A DNA stretch of 64,000 nucleotides from contig JAHBSZ010000005.1 in NCBI GenBank assembly GCA_019638845.1, forward strand, positions 124,001 through 188,000. The letters run 5' to 3'. Positions 9,242-18,470 of the stretch are shown here, piece by piece. Origin of the DNA: Salinibacterium sp. (GTDB taxonomy: Bacteria > Actinomycetota > Actinomycetes > Actinomycetales > Microbacteriaceae). Under the pieces are notes generated by a model that was not told the DNA's origin, did not search any database, and worked only from the letters and a program-made list of their open reading frames with translations. Made by a program: the position numbers and the translations under genes. Positions within the stretch are counted from its first letter, which is position 1, and every line of letters begins with the position of its first letter.

Positions 9242-10479
9242 CCATCGACTCGGCGAAACCACTCGACCAGCAGGATGAACGACTCCTCCATCACTCGGGA
9301 TTCCGCGGTGCCGTGGGCGACTTCCTGCAGCGCTTGCGCGGGGGCGATCTAGGGTCGCTCCCCGTGGTCCTCGGCCTCATCATCATTTGGACGATTTTCC
9401 AGGTGCTCAACCCCAACTTCCTCTCGAGCACAAACCTGGTCAACCTCACGATGCAGAGCGCAGCGGTCGGCACGATCGCGATCGGCATTGTGCTGGTGCT
9501 GCTGCTCGGCGAGATCGACCTCTCGGTCGGGTCGGTGAGCGGTCTCTCCTCCGCGATCCTCGCCGTCGGGTTCGTGCAACTCGGCCTCCCACTGCCCGTT
9601 GTGCTGCTGGCATCCCTCGTCGCGGGAGTCGTTGCCGGAGCGGCCTTCGGGTTCTTGCGCACGCTCTTCGGCGTGCCGAGCTTCGTGATCACGCTCGGGG
9701 GCTTGCTGGGTATCCTCGGTTTGCAGCTCTTCGTTCTTGGCAAGACCAAGTCGATAAACATCCCGTTCGACTCGGTGATCGTTCAGTTCGGACAGCAGTG
9801 GTTCCTACCTGCGTGGGCGAGCTACACCCTCGTGGTGATCGCGGTCGCGATATTCGCCTATAACCAACTTTCACTTTCCCGCAGAAGGGAGGGTGCCGGG
9901 CTGTCGTCGACCCCGGCAAGCATCATCATCGTACGCAGCGCCGGCTTGCTCGCCGTTCTCGGTGCCGCTACCTGGTATCTCAATCTCTCCCGCGGGGTCG
10001 GAGCACCGTTCGCCCTGTTCCTGTTGCTCGTGGTGATCATGCACTTCTTTCTCACCCGCACCCGCTGGGGGCGTTCGGTCTTCGCCGTTGGCGGCAACGT
10101 CGAGGCGGCCAGGCGGGCGGGCATCCGCGTCAACCGTGTCTATATCTCGGTGTTCGTGCTGTGTTCACTGTTCGCGGCGCTCGGCGGGCTGCTCGCCGCG
10201 GCCCGCGCGGCCTCCGCAAACTCCTCGAGTGGTGGTGGCGACACCAACCTCAACGCGATAGCCGCGGCAGTGATTGGTGGCACTTCGCTGTTCGGCGGGC
10301 GCGGATCGGCATTCTCCGCCGTGCTTGGCATCGTCGTCATCATGTCGATCAACTCGGGTCTCGCGTTGCTCTTCCTCGAGTCGTACGTGCAGTACATCGT
10401 GACCGGTGCCGTCTTGCTTCTGGCCGTCGTGATCGACTCGCTCTCGCGACGATCGCGTGCGGCTGCCGGACGGGCCTAG
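9238..10479 (+). CDS. Sugar ABC transporter permease (XylH-like)
   Basis: A 413-residue membrane permease of the ribose/xylose family with about ten hydrophobic segments. GEIDLSVGSVSGLSS is the family hallmark, and AAAVIGGTSLFGGRGS is the conserved cytoplasmic loop. It overlaps the ATPase gene by 4 bases and is the last gene of the ROK-binding protein-ATPase-permease unit. It forms the membrane channel of the second importer of this locus. It is a paralogue of the permease at 2968-4347 but lacks that protein's long Pro/Thr tail. Confidence 0.9.
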   Translation: MTIDSAKPLDQQDERLLHHSGFRGAVGDFLQRLRGGDLGSLPVVLGLIIIWTIFQVLNPNFLSSTNLVNLTMQSAAVGTIAIGIVLVLLLGEIDLSVGSVSGLSSAILAVGFVQLGLPLPVVLLASLVAGVVAGAAFGFLRTLFGVPSFVITLGGLLGILGLQLFVLGKTKSINIPFDSVIVQFGQQWFLPAWASYTLVVIAVAIFAYNQLSLSRRREGAGLSSTPASIIIVRSAGLLAVLGAATWYLNLSRGVGAPFALFLLLVVIMHFFLTRTRWGRSVFAVGGNVEAARRAGIRVNRVYISVFVLCSLFAALGGLLAAARAASANSSSGGGDTNLNAIAAAVIGGTSLFGGRGSAFSAVLGIVVIMSINSGLALLFLESYVQYIVTGAVLLLAVVIDSLSRRSRAAAGRA

Positions 10480-10497
10480 GGCCTACGGCTTGGGCCT

Positions 10498-10525
10498 TGG
10501 GGCCCACGAATAGACGAAGGCCCCA
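10498..10525. terminator. Weak hairpin between convergent genes
   Basis: A 7-bp stem (tggggcc / ggcccca) with a 14-base loop lies 18 bases after the permease stop and before the end of the convergent APC gene. The plus strand continues taaatt. It is a plausible but weak shared terminator. Confidence 0.4.
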
Positions 10526-10570
10526 TAAATTCGCTCAGGCTCTCGTTGAGCCCGCGGGAAACGGTGGGCC

Positions 10571-11863
10571 TTACCTCTGCCGCGCTCCGGCGGGCACCGT
10601 GCGCCGCACGCGCTGCACAACGGTCACGCCCACGGCAACGATCGCCAGCGCAGCGGGAATGAGCAAGTGCACTCCCGCGAGCACGAGCAACCCGGCCACG
10701 AGGACTACGGAGACCACGGCCATCCACCACCCGAGACTCCCCCGTTCGAGCAGCCGAACCGCAGCGGTCATGCCGAGCGCATACACGGCGACCATCGAGC
10801 TGGTGTGGATCAAGATGAACGGCTCCAAGCGCAACCCCGTGACAACCATCGCCGCGAAGTACACGAGGGCGATGACCGCCCACAGCACAAGTGCGCGGCG
10901 AGGAACGGAACCGACCTCGGCGCCTTTGGCGAACCACCGCGGCAGATGGCCGTCGCGACCCAAGGATGCCGCGAGGTTGGCGAATGCCGGAATGTAGGCG
11001 TTGAGCACACCAACCGCGACGACCGCTGCGATCACCGCAACGACCGCGGGGCCCACGCCCGGAACGGTCAGCGCAACAAGATCGATGAGCGGCACCTGGC
11101 TGTGCACGCCACTCGACCCCAGTACCCCCACGGTCACGATCTGTAGGGCAAGGTACGACAGCCCGACGACGACGATGGCGATGCCGGTGGCCACGGGAAT
11201 CGTGCGCCGCGGGTCTCGGAACTCCCCCGCGATGTGCGTCACCGCTTCCCACCCCGCGAACGCCCAGACGAAGAGGCTGATCGCGAGGCCGACTCCCGCC
11301 AGACCCCGCGGCAGGAACGGCGTGAAGTTCGCGGGCTCGACTCCGGGAGCGGAGACAGCGACGACACCGATGACAACAACGAGCAGGAGTGCGGTGAGGC
11401 CGAGCTGGATGGTTCCGGTCAATCGCAGACCGAAGGCATTGACGACGAGGGGAACCACGAGAAAGGCGAGGCCGAGCCACGGCACAACCTCGCGGGGGGC
11501 TGCGAGCGCCGCGGCGACGTACTCGCCACCGAGGATCGCGACGACCGGGGCGCCAAAACTCACTCCGAAGAAGAACCAGTAGCCACTCATTCTGGCCGCG
11601 GTGGAGCCCAGTGCGAGGCGAACAAAAGTGGCGACGCCGCCCGCATCCGGAAAGCGCGCGGCGAGCGCGGCAAAGGTACCCGCCAGAGGGATCGAGGCGA
11701 TGAATACCGCGACGACGGCAACTATCGACGCGGGCCCCGCGGCATCCGCGGCCAAGCCAGGGAGTGCAAGGATGCCCGTTCCGAGCACCGCCGCGATGTA
11801 GAGCGCCGACGCCTGTGCAAGCCCGAGCCGCCCGGCATGAACAGGTGCGTCGATTGTGGTCAC
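10571..11863 (-). CDS. APC family amino acid permease
   Basis: A membrane transporter of about 430 residues with roughly twelve hydrophobic segments. The early GTGILALPGLAADAAGP segment is the substrate-binding unwound helix typical of the amino acid-polyamine-organocation superfamily. AFAGWEAVTHIAGEFRDPRRTIP is the family signature of the sixth to seventh helix. I chose the GTG at 11863, which follows AGGATAGGG; the frame extends to a TTG at 11905 without support. It is a single gene between the sugar operon and the glycosyltransferase operon. The substrate is not readable; YjeH-like neutral amino acid transport is one guess. Confidence 0.82.
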   Translation of the reverse strand: MTTIDAPVHAGRLGLAQASALYIAAVLGTGILALPGLAADAAGPASIVAVVAVFIASIPLAGTFAALAARFPDAGGVATFVRLALGSTAARMSGYWFFFGVSFGAPVVAILGGEYVAAALAAPREVVPWLGLAFLVVPLVVNAFGLRLTGTIQLGLTALLLVVVIGVVAVSAPGVEPANFTPFLPRGLAGVGLAISLFVWAFAGWEAVTHIAGEFRDPRRTIPVATGIAIVVVGLSYLALQIVTVGVLGSSGVHSQVPLIDLVALTVPGVGPAVVAVIAAVVAVGVLNAYIPAFANLAASLGRDGHLPRWFAKGAEVGSVPRRALVLWAVIALVYFAAMVVTGLRLEPFILIHTSSMVAVYALGMTAAVRLLERGSLGWWMAVVSVVLVAGLLVLAGVHLLIPAALAIVAVGVTVVQRVRRTVPAGARQR

Positions 11864-11925
11864 GTCCCTATCCTGCTGTGCGCCACGCCTCCCGTCTCGC
11901 GACAAACCGTCAGGTCACTACGAGT

Positions 11926-13830
11926 TCATGACAAAGGCCGGGTCAGGTCATAGAAGTGCACGCCCTGAAGGGTGACTTCTTCGAAATTCGCCGCCACCCA
12001 GGATGCGATGCGCGATGAGTCATTCGATCCTCCGTTGGGTTTGCCGATGCGACCCGCGATGTACCAATGAATCTGTCGTTGAGCGACGTACTGCTGGAAC
12101 TGCGAGAGGGTCGGTGAGGGATCGCTTCCGTTGAATCCGCCGACCGGCATCACCGGATATCCCGTCGCGAGTTGGTAGCCTGCGGCCTGATTCGAGCCAA
12201 GCGACGCCGCGACCCACGTGTAGTCGGTTGCACCGGCCGAGAGCTGCTTGGCCAGCCCTGGGCTGACCTCGGCCGCACTGAGCAGAGTGCCACCCGTTGC
12301 GCCGCGGATTTGCAGGGCCGATGCCGGGTTCGAGGCCGACAGTCGAGGCACCGAGGCGCTTGGCCCCGCGGTGACCACCGAGCCGGTGTGACTGACCGTG
12401 AGCGTTGCGAGCGTAAAGGCGAGTGGTCCAAGTAACACAGCGGCGAGCGCCACGGATGCCACGCCTACGCCCCGGGCGCGGCCACCCCGCACGATGACCA
12501 GCACGACAGCGGCAACACCCAGCAGCACGACTATCCAGCGCAACCAGGGCAGCCACCATGCGGACCGGTACAGCAGCTCAAACCCCCACGCCACTGTGCC
12601 CGCAATGAGCACGGCCATCAGGATGCGAACCCAGCGCGTGCTGCGGCGAGCCCACAGCATCCCGGCGCCGATCGCGAAACTCCCCGCGAGGGCAGGAGCC
12701 ATGGCCACCGTGTAGTAGGCATGAAAGATTCCAGCCATGAAACTGAAGGCGAGCGCGGTGAACACGAGCGTGCCGCCGAGCAGCAAAGCGGTGGCGCGCG
12801 CGGCTGACGTGCGCGGGAGCTTTCGCATGAGCCACAGAATGACGCCGAGCGCCACGAGTGTCGCGAACATGAGCCAGGTGATCTGGCCGCCAATATCCCC
12901 GCTGAACAGCCTGTCGATTCCGGTGTAGCCCCAGTGCGATCCCACGCTGGCGCTCGTGACGCTCCCGGTCTCGGCGCCGGTGAGGCGCCCGAATCCGTTG
13001 TAACCGAAAGTCAGTTCCAGGAAGTCGTTGGTCTGTGACCCACCGACGTAGGGTCGCTCGCTTGCTGGTACCAGTGCCACGATCGCAACCCACCAGCCCG
13101 CGGAGACGATCACGGCGCCCAGTGCCGCGAACAGGTGGCCGAACCGCACGCGCAGGCTGCGCGGCGCGGCGTAAAGGTACACCCCAGCAAGCACCGGCAG
13201 GATGAGGAACGCCTGTAGCTGTTTGGTGAGGAAGCCAAGCCCCACCATCACGCCGGCCCACAGCACCCACCGGAGCCGTCCGCTTTCGATGCCCCTGAGC
13301 GTGAAGAGAACAGCAAGGGTGAGCAGGAGCACGAGCAAGGCATCCGGATTGTTGAACCTGAACATCAGCGCGGCCACGGGGGTCAGTGCGAGGGTGAGTC
13401 CAGCAAGCAGAGCGGTGCCCGCGGGAAACCTGCGGCGCACGATCGCGTACAGCACGCCGACCGTGGCGACACCCATGAGGGCTTCCGGCAGCAGGATGGC
13501 GAACGGACTGAGGCCCAGAAGGCGCACCGAGAGCGCCATAAACCACAGGCTCGCGGGCGGCTTGTCGACGGTTATCGAGTTTGCCGCATCCGAGGAACCG
13601 TAGAAGAACGCCTCCCAGTTCACGGAGCCTGCCTGAACCGCCGCCGAGTAGAACGAGTTTGCCCAGCCGCTCACCGAGAGGTTGACGAGGTATAGCGCAG
13701 CGGCCACCGCGAGCAGTCCGATGAAGGCGGGGCGCTCCCAGGCTGGGGCATCCGTGCGACCGCGCACCAAGACGCGCGCTGCCGACAGGACGCGCATCCC
13801 GACGGGACCGCGCTCGGTGATGGCCGTCAC
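11926..13830 (-). CDS. GT39-type membrane glycosyltransferase (ArnT/YkcB-like)
   Basis: A 634-residue integral membrane protein of the ArnT/protein mannosyltransferase fold. The N-terminal extracytoplasmic loop holds WEAFFYGSSDAANSITVDKPP, including the DKPP motif characteristic of YkcB-type proteins. Many transmembrane helices follow, and then a soluble C-terminal domain of about 150 residues. It uses a polyprenyl-phosphate sugar to glycosylate an envelope acceptor outside the cell. Its start overlaps the stop of the upstream GT2-GtrA gene by 4 bases. That partner would make and flip the lipid-linked sugar, so the pair forms a two-gene envelope glycosylation unit. Confidence 0.85.
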   Translation of the reverse strand: MTAITERGPVGMRVLSAARVLVRGRTDAPAWERPAFIGLLAVAAALYLVNLSVSGWANSFYSAAVQAGSVNWEAFFYGSSDAANSITVDKPPASLWFMALSVRLLGLSPFAILLPEALMGVATVGVLYAIVRRRFPAGTALLAGLTLALTPVAALMFRFNNPDALLVLLLTLAVLFTLRGIESGRLRWVLWAGVMVGLGFLTKQLQAFLILPVLAGVYLYAAPRSLRVRFGHLFAALGAVIVSAGWWVAIVALVPASERPYVGGSQTNDFLELTFGYNGFGRLTGAETGSVTSASVGSHWGYTGIDRLFSGDIGGQITWLMFATLVALGVILWLMRKLPRTSAARATALLLGGTLVFTALAFSFMAGIFHAYYTVAMAPALAGSFAIGAGMLWARRSTRWVRILMAVLIAGTVAWGFELLYRSAWWLPWLRWIVVLLGVAAVVLVIVRGGRARGVGVASVALAAVLLGPLAFTLATLTVSHTGSVVTAGPSASVPRLSASNPASALQIRGATGGTLLSAAEVSPGLAKQLSAGATDYTWVAASLGSNQAAGYQLATGYPVMPVGGFNGSDPSPTLSQFQQYVAQRQIHWYIAGRIGKPNGGSNDSSRIASWVAANFEEVTLQGVHFYDLTRPLS

Positions 13831-15071
13831 GAACTGAGCACTCTGTCACGCGAGGTGAGCACGCGGGTCGACGTCTCCTGGCGGGCGTGTGTGGCGCGGC
13901 CGCGGAACACCCACAGTCGCAACGCGAGGAACCGCATCACCGTGGCAGCAAGGTTCGCCACCGTGAGGACGGCGAGTTCGTGGTGCGGTCCGGCATCCGG
14001 GAACGAACTGTGCAGAACTGCCAGCGAACTCGACGTCATAGCCCACGCCACCCCGAACACCACGAGGGCTTGCACGTGGTGACGCAAGACGGACTGCCGC
14101 CCGCGCACGCCGAAAGTGAACCGGCGGTTCGCCCAGGTGTTGGCGATGGCAGTAGCGAGAAGTGCGACGAAGTTGGCGGCCTGTTCGGCCATCACAAACT
14201 GGAGCGCGAAGTAGAGCGCCGCGTAGGCGAGCGTGGAGAGTCCGCCGATGATGCCGAACCGCACCACCTGTCCGAAGAAGCTCGGCGGGCGCGCGGGAGG
14301 GAAGGGCTGGCGGCCCAGTTCGGCATAGACCTCCTCGAGGGGGATCCGCCCGGTGAGAATCGACCGCCACACCCGCACGAGGCCTCGCAGGTCGGCAGCG
14401 GCCGTGGCGACGATATCGACACTCGAGTTCTCATCGTCGATCCAGTCGACGGGAACCTCGTGGATGCGCAGTCCGGCGCGCTCCGCAATGATCAGCAGTT
14501 CCGTGTCGAAGAACCAGCCGGTGTCTTCTACGAGCGGAAGCACTCGCTGCGCGACATCCCTGCGCATGGCCTTGAATCCGCATTGGGCGTCGCTGAAGGT
14601 GACACCCATGGCGCGCCGCAGCAGGATGTTGTAACTGCGGGAGACAAACTCGCGCTTGATCCCGCGCACAACGCGCGATCCGCGACCCAGGCGCGTGCCG
14701 ATGGCGATATCCGAGTGACCAGACAGAAGCGGCGCGACAAGAGGCGGGAGCGCTCTGAGGTCGGTGGAGAGGTCAACGTCCAGGTAGGCCACCACCTCGG
14801 CGCTGGACTCGAGCCACGCGCGCTTGAGGGCGCGGCCCCTACCTTTCTCGTCGAGATGCAGCACCGCGATGCCCGGCAGCTCGGCAGCGAGCCGTGCGGC
14901 GATCTGGGGAGTGTCGTCTGTGCTCGCGTTATCGGCGATCGTGATTCGCCAGGATTCGTCGAACTGGTCAGCGAGCGTGGCGTGGAGCACACGGATGCTG
15001 CTCTCGAGCGAATCCTGTTCGTTGAAGACGGGCACGACGATATCGAGGCGCAGGCCCTCGGGAGTTCTCAC
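13827..15071 (-). CDS. GT2 glycosyltransferase fused to a GtrA domain (YkcC-like)
   Basis: A 414-residue fusion. Residues 1 to about 250 form a GT-A family 2 transferase (VVPVFNEQDSLE at the start, AYLDVDLSTDL carrying the metal-binding Asp motif, and DAQCGFKAMRRD). The last 130 residues form a four-helix GtrA membrane domain (FGIIGGLSTLAYAALYF; ANTWANRRFTFG). It likely transfers a sugar from a nucleotide donor to undecaprenyl or decaprenyl phosphate at the inner face, with the GtrA part helping translocation. It starts at GTG 15071 after GCGGA. It is translationally coupled to the GT39 gene downstream. Confidence 0.87.
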   Translation of the reverse strand: MRTPEGLRLDIVVPVFNEQDSLESSIRVLHATLADQFDESWRITIADNASTDDTPQIAARLAAELPGIAVLHLDEKGRGRALKRAWLESSAEVVAYLDVDLSTDLRALPPLVAPLLSGHSDIAIGTRLGRGSRVVRGIKREFVSRSYNILLRRAMGVTFSDAQCGFKAMRRDVAQRVLPLVEDTGWFFDTELLIIAERAGLRIHEVPVDWIDDENSSVDIVATAAADLRGLVRVWRSILTGRIPLEEVYAELGRQPFPPARPPSFFGQVVRFGIIGGLSTLAYAALYFALQFVMAEQAANFVALLATAIANTWANRRFTFGVRGRQSVLRHHVQALVVFGVAWAMTSSSLAVLHSSFPDAGPHHELAVLTVANLAATVMRFLALRLWVFRGRATHARQETSTRVLTSRDRVLSS

Positions 15072-15150
15072 TCCGCTGACTATCGACCTGCTGTCTGGAA
15101 CCCAGCCCTACGCCGCCTTCGGCTCCGCTGTGAGTCGACTGGGCTGATAC

Positions 15151-16305
15151 CTACAGCCGGTCGAGCGCTGCGAGCACGTCGGCGGTCAGGTCCGCGACAT
15201 CCTCGATACCCACGGAGAGACGCACGACGTTCTCCGGAACCTCGAGGTCAGTGCCGCGCACCGAAGCGTGCGTCATCTCGGAGGGGTAGCACACGAGGGA
15301 TTCGACGCCGCCGAGGGATTCCGCAAGCTGGAACAACTCCATGCTCTCCGCAAACGTCTTCGCGGGCCCCACGCCGCCCTTGACCGCGACCGAGATCATT
15401 CCGCCAAAGGCCTTCATCTGCTTCGCCGCGATGTCATGTCCAGGGTGGTCCGGGAGACCGGGGTAGTAGACCGCGTCGAGCTTCGGGTGACCGACGAGGG
15501 TCTCGGCAAGGGACTGGGCGTTCGACGAGTGCCGTTCGACACGGACCGGGAGAGTCTTGATTCCGCGCACGGTGAGCCAGGCATCCATGGCACCAGATAC
15601 CGCGCCCACCCCGAATTGGAGGAATCCGACCTTCTCGGCAAGCTCCTCGGTATTGACGATCACGGCACCGCCAAGCACATCGGAGTGCCCGCCCAGGTAC
15701 TTGGTGGCCGAGTGCACGACGACATCCGCCCCGAACGACAGTGGCTGCTGCAGGTACGGCGAGGCAAAGGTGTTGTCGACGACGACAAGAACGCCGGTCT
15801 CCTTCGCAATCGCGACGAGAGCCGCAATGTCGCTGATCTTCATGAGCGGGTTGCTGGGAGTCTCGATCCAGAGCACCTTCGTGGCGTCAGGGCGGATTGC
15901 CGCACGCACCGCATCGAGATCGCTCATGTTGACAGTGGAGAGGGAGACCCCCCAGGGGATGAACACCCGGCTGACGAGACGGTGGGTGCCACCGTAGACA
16001 TCGTTGCCCATGACGATGTGGTCTCCGGGGGCGAGCACGGCACGCAGCAGCGCATCCTCGCCCGCTAGGCCGGAGGCGAAGCTGAATGCCTTCAGTCCGC
16101 CTTCCAGTGACGCGAGGAGTTCCTGCAGGGAGTCACGGGTCGGGTTGCCACCCCGGTTGTACTCGTAACCGCCGCGAAAGCCTCCGATGCCGTCTTGCAC
16201 GAAAGTCGACGTCATGTAGATGGGTGGGACCACCGCCCCGGTCGTGGGGTCGAACTCTTGCCCGGCATGAATAGCGCGGGTGGGAAATGCGAACTGCTCG
16301 GTCAC
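15151..16305 (-). CDS. metB: Cystathionine gamma-synthase / gamma-lyase family enzyme
   Basis: A 384-residue PLP enzyme of the Cys/Met metabolism family. The lysine of VVVHSATKYLGGHSDVLGG forms the Schiff base, and FASGLAGEDALLRAVL is the conserved N-terminal active-site region. In bacteria this family makes cystathionine from O-acyl-homoserine and cysteine (MetB) or cleaves cystathionine (MetC/CTH). It starts 11 bases after the cystathionine beta-synthase stop, so the two are an operon. That context permits either forward or reverse transsulfuration; actinobacterial proteins of this type are often bifunctional. Confidence 0.9.
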   Translation of the reverse strand: MTEQFAFPTRAIHAGQEFDPTTGAVVPPIYMTSTFVQDGIGGFRGGYEYNRGGNPTRDSLQELLASLEGGLKAFSFASGLAGEDALLRAVLAPGDHIVMGNDVYGGTHRLVSRVFIPWGVSLSTVNMSDLDAVRAAIRPDATKVLWIETPSNPLMKISDIAALVAIAKETGVLVVVDNTFASPYLQQPLSFGADVVVHSATKYLGGHSDVLGGAVIVNTEELAEKVGFLQFGVGAVSGAMDAWLTVRGIKTLPVRVERHSSNAQSLAETLVGHPKLDAVYYPGLPDHPGHDIAAKQMKAFGGMISVAVKGGVGPAKTFAESMELFQLAESLGGVESLVCYPSEMTHASVRGTDLEVPENVVRLSVGIEDVADLTADVLAALDRL

Positions 16306-16316
16306 GTGTGGGGCCT

Positions 16317-17681
16317 TTACTCGGAGAGGAACGTCAGCAGGTCATGCCGCGTGAGGACGGCGGCGGGTTTGCCGTCGTTGGTGACGAGCAGGGCATCCGT
16401 GGTTGCCAATGCCGCCTTGGCGGCGCTCAGGGACTCGTGCACACCGATCAAACCGAGCGGCGCACCCACGAATTCCTTGATCGCGTCGGTCATCTGCGCA
16501 CCGCCCGAGAACACCGACTCCAGCAACGACCGTTCATCGATCGCACCGATCACCTCGCCCATCACGACGGGCGGCTCAGCAGTCAGCACCGGCATCTGCG
16601 AAACCTCGTACTTCGACATGATCTCGATCGCGTCGCGCACAGTATCGGTCGGATGCACATGCACAAGGTCGGGTAGCTGGCCCGTCTTCGAGCTCAGCAC
16701 ATCGCCCACCGTGCGCTCTTCGGCGTCGGAGAGAAAACCGTAGCTGCGCATCCACTTGTCATTGAACACCTTGCCCAGGTAGCCGCGGCCGCCGTCCGGG
16801 AGCAGGATGACCATCACATCGTCTTTGCTCAGGCTGGCAGCGGCCTTGAGCCCGGATGCCACGGCCAGACCACTCGAACCGCCGACGAGCAGCCCCTCTT
16901 CGCGAGCGAGCCGCCGAGTGAAGTCGAACGACTCGGCGTCAGACGATGCGATGATCTCGTCGACAACGGACGGGTCGTACGCGGTGGGCCAGAAATCCTC
17001 GCCCACCCCTTCGACGAGGTAGGGCCGCCCGGTGCCGCCCGAGTACACCGAACCTTCGGGGTCAGCGCCGATCACCCGCACTGCGCCGTTCGACACCTCC
17101 TTGAGGTACTTGCCGACACCGCTAATGGTTCCGCCCGTGCCGACTCCCGCCACGAAGTGGGTGATCTTGCCGTCGGTGTCGGCCCAGATCTCGGGACCGG
17201 TGGTCTCGTAGTGGCTGAGCGGGCCGTTGGGGTTCGAGTATTGGTTGGGCTTGAACGCACCCGGGATCTCGCGCGCAAGGCGATCGGAGACCGAGTAGTA
17301 CGATTCGGGGCTCGACGGCTCGACGGCGGTGGGCGTCACGACGATCTCGGCGCCATACGCGAGAAGGACGTTGCGCTTGTCTTCACCGACCTTGTCCGGG
17401 AGCACGAACACGCACCGGTACCCGCGCTGCTGAGCGACGAGGGCCAGGCCAATGCCTGTGTTGCCACTCGTGGGCTCGACGATGGTGCCGCCCGGCTTGA
17501 GGAGCCCCTGCCGTTCGGCATCATCGATGATGCGCGTGGCGATTCGGTCTTTGGATGAGCCCCCGGGGTTGAGGTACTCGACTTTGACGAGCACTGTCGC
17601 GGCGATGCCCTCGGTGACCTTGTTCAGGCGCACGAGAGGGGTGTTTCCGACGAGGTCGATAACGCTGTTGGCGTACTTCAT
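16317..17681 (-). CDS. cbs: Cystathionine beta-synthase with CBS domain pair
   Basis: A 454-residue enzyme. The PLP domain (1-320) has NPGGSSKDRIA with the catalytic lysine, EPTSGNTGIGLA, and GVGTGGTISGVGKYLKE for phosphate binding. Two CBS regulatory motifs fill residues 330-454. It condenses serine or an activated serine with homocysteine to cystathionine (or makes cysteine). There is no haem-binding N-terminus, as usual in bacteria. It is the first gene of the cbs-metB operon. The -10 box ends only 9 bases before the ATG, so its mRNA is probably leaderless. Confidence 0.92.
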   Translation of the reverse strand: MKYANSVIDLVGNTPLVRLNKVTEGIAATVLVKVEYLNPGGSSKDRIATRIIDDAERQGLLKPGGTIVEPTSGNTGIGLALVAQQRGYRCVFVLPDKVGEDKRNVLLAYGAEIVVTPTAVEPSSPESYYSVSDRLAREIPGAFKPNQYSNPNGPLSHYETTGPEIWADTDGKITHFVAGVGTGGTISGVGKYLKEVSNGAVRVIGADPEGSVYSGGTGRPYLVEGVGEDFWPTAYDPSVVDEIIASSDAESFDFTRRLAREEGLLVGGSSGLAVASGLKAAASLSKDDVMVILLPDGGRGYLGKVFNDKWMRSYGFLSDAEERTVGDVLSSKTGQLPDLVHVHPTDTVRDAIEIMSKYEVSQMPVLTAEPPVVMGEVIGAIDERSLLESVFSGGAQMTDAIKEFVGAPLGLIGVHESLSAAKAALATTDALLVTNDGKPAAVLTRHDLLTFLSE

Positions 17682-17690
17682 GGTCCGGCA

Positions 17691-17718
17691 AATCTATCAG
17701 CGGGCCCCTCCGTGTCAC
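17691..17718 (-). promoter_or_regulatory. Promoter of cbs-metB, leaderless
   Basis: On the minus strand a -35 GTGACA (17713-17718) and a -10 TAGATT (17691-17696) are 16 bases apart. Only 9 bases separate the -10 box from the cbs ATG at 17681, and no Shine-Dalgarno is present. This geometry predicts a leaderless transcript. Confidence 0.6.
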
Positions 17719-17801
17719 CCGGGACCGTCGTTCACACTGGATTCCAAGCAGACAGGCACCATGATGGAGTCACGACCGACCCAATCCTGACAGGATGTGC
17801 C

Positions 17802-18470
17802 GTGCCCGATCCCAGCCAGCCGACCGTCAAACAGCAACGAGACGCCCGCAGGGCGGTGAAAGTTGTGGCGATGCAGAAGCAACTGGCCGCCCAGAAGCGC
17901 AATCGGCGCATCGGACTTACAGCAGCAATCACGGGTGGAGCCTTAGTCATCGGCCTCATCGTGACCTTCGTGGTCGTCAGTGCCACTCCCAAGCCCGACC
18001 CGAGCGCTATCGACATTCCGGGCCTCACCACTTTTGGCACCCTCACCCCCACGCACGTCGACGGTGCAGTCGACTACCAAGCCGACTACGGGATGAACCC
18101 GCCCGCGGGTGGTAACCACAACGCGGTATGGCTCAACTGCGGGGTCTATGACCAGCCCCAACAGAACGAGAACGCCGTTCATTCGCTCGAGCACGGCGCA
18201 GTCTGGATCACCTACGACCCCAGTGCGCTCACCCCCGCAGAGATCGACACGTTGCGCGGCGAGGTTCCGGGCACGTACAGCATTTTGTCGCCGTACCCCG
18301 CCCTCCCGGCACCTGTGGTTATCTCCGCATGGTCGGCGCAGGTGCAGCTCGACGGTGTCGATGACCCCCGGCTGCAGTTGTTCATCCAGAAGTTCTGGAA
18401 GTCGGCGACCGCACCTGAGCCTGGGGCCGCGTGCACGGGTGCCCTCGATGGTCCCGGCAAGGTCTCCTGA
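17802..18470 (+). CDS. DUF3105 family membrane-anchored protein
   Basis: A 222-residue protein. I chose GTG 17802, which has AGGAT 7 bases upstream; the frame is open further back without support. A basic, coiled N-terminus of about 40 residues precedes one transmembrane helix (GLTAAITGGALVIGLIVTFVVV) and an extracytoplasmic DUF3105 domain with GGNHNAVWLNCGVY and the conserved HSLEHGAVWITY. The family function is not established. It overlaps or abuts the DUF305 gene downstream; this pairing of secreted His-rich proteins suggests an extracytoplasmic metal or redox role, which is inference. Confidence 0.82.
   Translation: MPDPSQPTVKQQRDARRAVKVVAMQKQLAAQKRNRRIGLTAAITGGALVIGLIVTFVVVSATPKPDPSAIDIPGLTTFGTLTPTHVDGAVDYQADYGMNPPAGGNHNAVWLNCGVYDQPQQNENAVHSLEHGAVWITYDPSALTPAEIDTLRGEVPGTYSILSPYPALPAPVVISAWSAQVQLDGVDDPRLQLFIQKFWKSATAPEPGAACTGALDGPGKVS

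Noticed and set aside
15072-15150. Possible metB terminator (cagccc / gggctg)
   Set aside because: The stem is only about 6 bp with a long loop and no T-tract; too weak to list.
13887-15383. Open frame of 498 codons on the plus strand across the GT2 gene and the end of metB
   Set aside because: It runs antisense through two conserved genes, its composition (Arg, His, Glu) is that of a shadow, and it shows no domain.
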